From Bacteroidota bacterium (lineage in GTDB: Bacteria > Bacteroidota > Bacteroidia > JACCXN01): DNA of 6,961 bases. Under the pieces are notes generated by a model. That model saw only the letters and a list, made by a program, of their open reading frames with translations. It did no database searches and was not told the DNA's origin. The stretch's first letter is position 1, and each line of letters begins with the position of its first letter. Made by a program: the position numbers and the translations under genes. The stretch is taken from the NCBI GenBank assembly GCA_947462515.1, contig CANHPJ010000092.1, positions 1 through 6,961 on the forward strand, given 5' to 3'. This document shows positions 6,063 to 6,961 of this stretch, in pieces.

Positions 6063-6961
6063 TTAACTTGCAACAACATCAATTGAAGAGGAACGACCTT
6101 TAACTCTTCCTGTTTTCATTAACCCATCATAATGACGCATTAATAAATAGCTTTCAATTTGCTGAAGAGTATCTAAAACTACCCCTACTAATATCAACAA
6201 AGAAGTACCACCAAAAAACTGTGCAAAACGATTGTTAACTCCGAGCAAGATAGCAAAAGATGGAAGAATAGCAACTAATGCTAAAAAGAGTGATCCTGGA
6301 AAAGTAATCCTAGACATAACGCTATCTATGAAATCTGCAGTCTGTTTGCCTGGTTTTATACCCGGAACAAAACCACCATTTCTTTTCATATCTTCAGCCA
6401 TTTGATTAGGATTTACAGTAATAGCTGTGTAAAAGTACGTAAAAGCAACTATTAAAAAAGCAAAAGTGAAGTTATACCAAAATCCAGTAAAATCAGCAAA
6501 CTTATTTACAAAAGCAGCTACAGAATCAGAGTCTGAAAAACCTGCTAATGTGATAGGTATGAACATAATTGCTTGAGCAAAAATGATCGGCATAACTCCT
6601 GCTGAATTAACCTTTAAAGGTATATATTGTCTAACTCCTCCATACTGTTTGTTGCCAACTATCTTTTTCGCAAACTCAACAGGTATTCTTCTTACACCCT
6701 GCACAAGAAGAATTGTTGCTATTATCACGAAAAGTAAAATAACCATTTCTACAAGAAAAACAACAAGTCCACCACCCTGCTCTTCAAGTTTGGAGAAAAA
6801 CTCTGCTGCAAAGGCAAATGGTAAATCGGCGATTATACCTATCATAATAATAAGCGAAATCCCATTTCCTATTCCTTTGTCTGTAATTTTCTCACCGAGC
6901 CACATAACAAAAATAGTTCCTGTTACAAGAATTAGAGTTGAGCTAAAGTGAAAGAAAAAAC
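6063..6961 (-). CDS. secY: Preprotein translocase subunit SecY, C-terminal part (start beyond window)
   Basis: SecY is the membrane channel through which unfolded proteins are exported or inserted, together with SecE and SecG. An ATG at 6905-6903 could be taken for the start, but the frame is open for 18 more codons to the window edge, and those residues (hydrophobic, ending VTGTIFV before MWLGEKITDKGIGNGIS) match the SecY transmembrane segment 4 region. The true start therefore lies outside, with about 150 N-terminal residues missing. The 298 complete codons seen cover roughly segments 4-10. The cytoplasmic loop after segment 6 has VRRIPVEFAKK and the conserved PLKVNSAGVMPIIFAQ. The next large loop has NPNQMAEDMKRNGGFVPGIKPGKQT, the ribosome- and SecA-binding region. 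The C-terminus ends in a basic stretch (KTGRVKGR) before VVAS. Stop TAA. Confidence 0.98.
   Translation of the reverse strand, partial: FFFHFSSTLILVTGTIFVMWLGEKITDKGIGNGISLIIMIGIIADLPFAFAAEFFSKLEEQGGGLVVFLVEMVILLFVIIATILLVQGVRRIPVEFAKKIVGNKQYGGVRQYIPLKVNSAGVMPIIFAQAIMFIPITLAGFSDSDSVAAFVNKFADFTGFWYNFTFAFLIVAFTYFYTAITVNPNQMAEDMKRNGGFVPGIKPGKQTADFIDSVMSRITFPGSLFLALVAILPSFAILLGVNNRFAQFFGGTSLLILVGVVLDTLQQIESYLLMRHYDGLMKTGRVKGRSSSIDVVAS

Noticed and set aside
6583..6951. Plus-strand open frame of 122 codons, serine/isoleucine/threonine-rich
   Set aside because: It is opposite the hydrophobic segments of secY; open antisense frames are common across membrane protein genes, and nothing in it matches a family.

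Overview
This window is a piece of a conserved housekeeping locus from an AT-rich bacterium. It is most likely a member of the Bacteroidota, probably class Flavobacteriia. The clues are: ribosomal proteins of Bacteroidota type (L36 with most of its zinc ligands replaced, a cysteine-free S4, L17 with a long charged tail, the MetAP sequence style); no Shine-Dalgarno sequence before any of the ten visible start codons; and a ribosomal cluster followed by carA and eno. Genus or species cannot be given from this sequence alone.

Every gene lies on the minus strand, so transcription runs from high to low coordinates. In that order the window holds the C-terminal two thirds of secY (start beyond base 6961), map, infA, rpmJ, rpsM, rpsK, rpsD, rpoA and rplQ, then a clear intrinsic terminator (1708-1738), then carA and the first 168 codons of eno (cut by the window edge at base 1). 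Joins in the secY-map-infA-rpmJ part are tight: 5 bases between secY and map, a one-base overlap between map and infA, and 28 bases between infA and rpmJ. Gaps of 35-50 bases separate the other ribosomal genes, except for 97 bases before rpsK, which contain a candidate internal promoter. No stretch over 300 bases lacks a gene.

Functionally, the upstream block is the end of the spc operon joined to the alpha operon. It combines the protein export channel (SecY), N-terminal methionine removal (Map), translation initiation (IF-1), ribosomal proteins L36, S13, S11, S4 and L17, and the RNA polymerase alpha subunit. Compared with E. coli, map and infA sit inside this block; compared with Bacillus, adk is missing between secY and map. 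After the terminator come two metabolic genes, for the glutaminase subunit of carbamoyl-phosphate synthase (pyrimidine and arginine synthesis) and for enolase (glycolysis).

I looked on both strands for hidden small genes, RNA genes, repeats, mobile elements, CRISPR arrays and unusual systems, and found none. This is an ordinary core-genome region, and the findings below are modest: gene order, stop codon use, zinc-ligand loss and possible regulatory sites.
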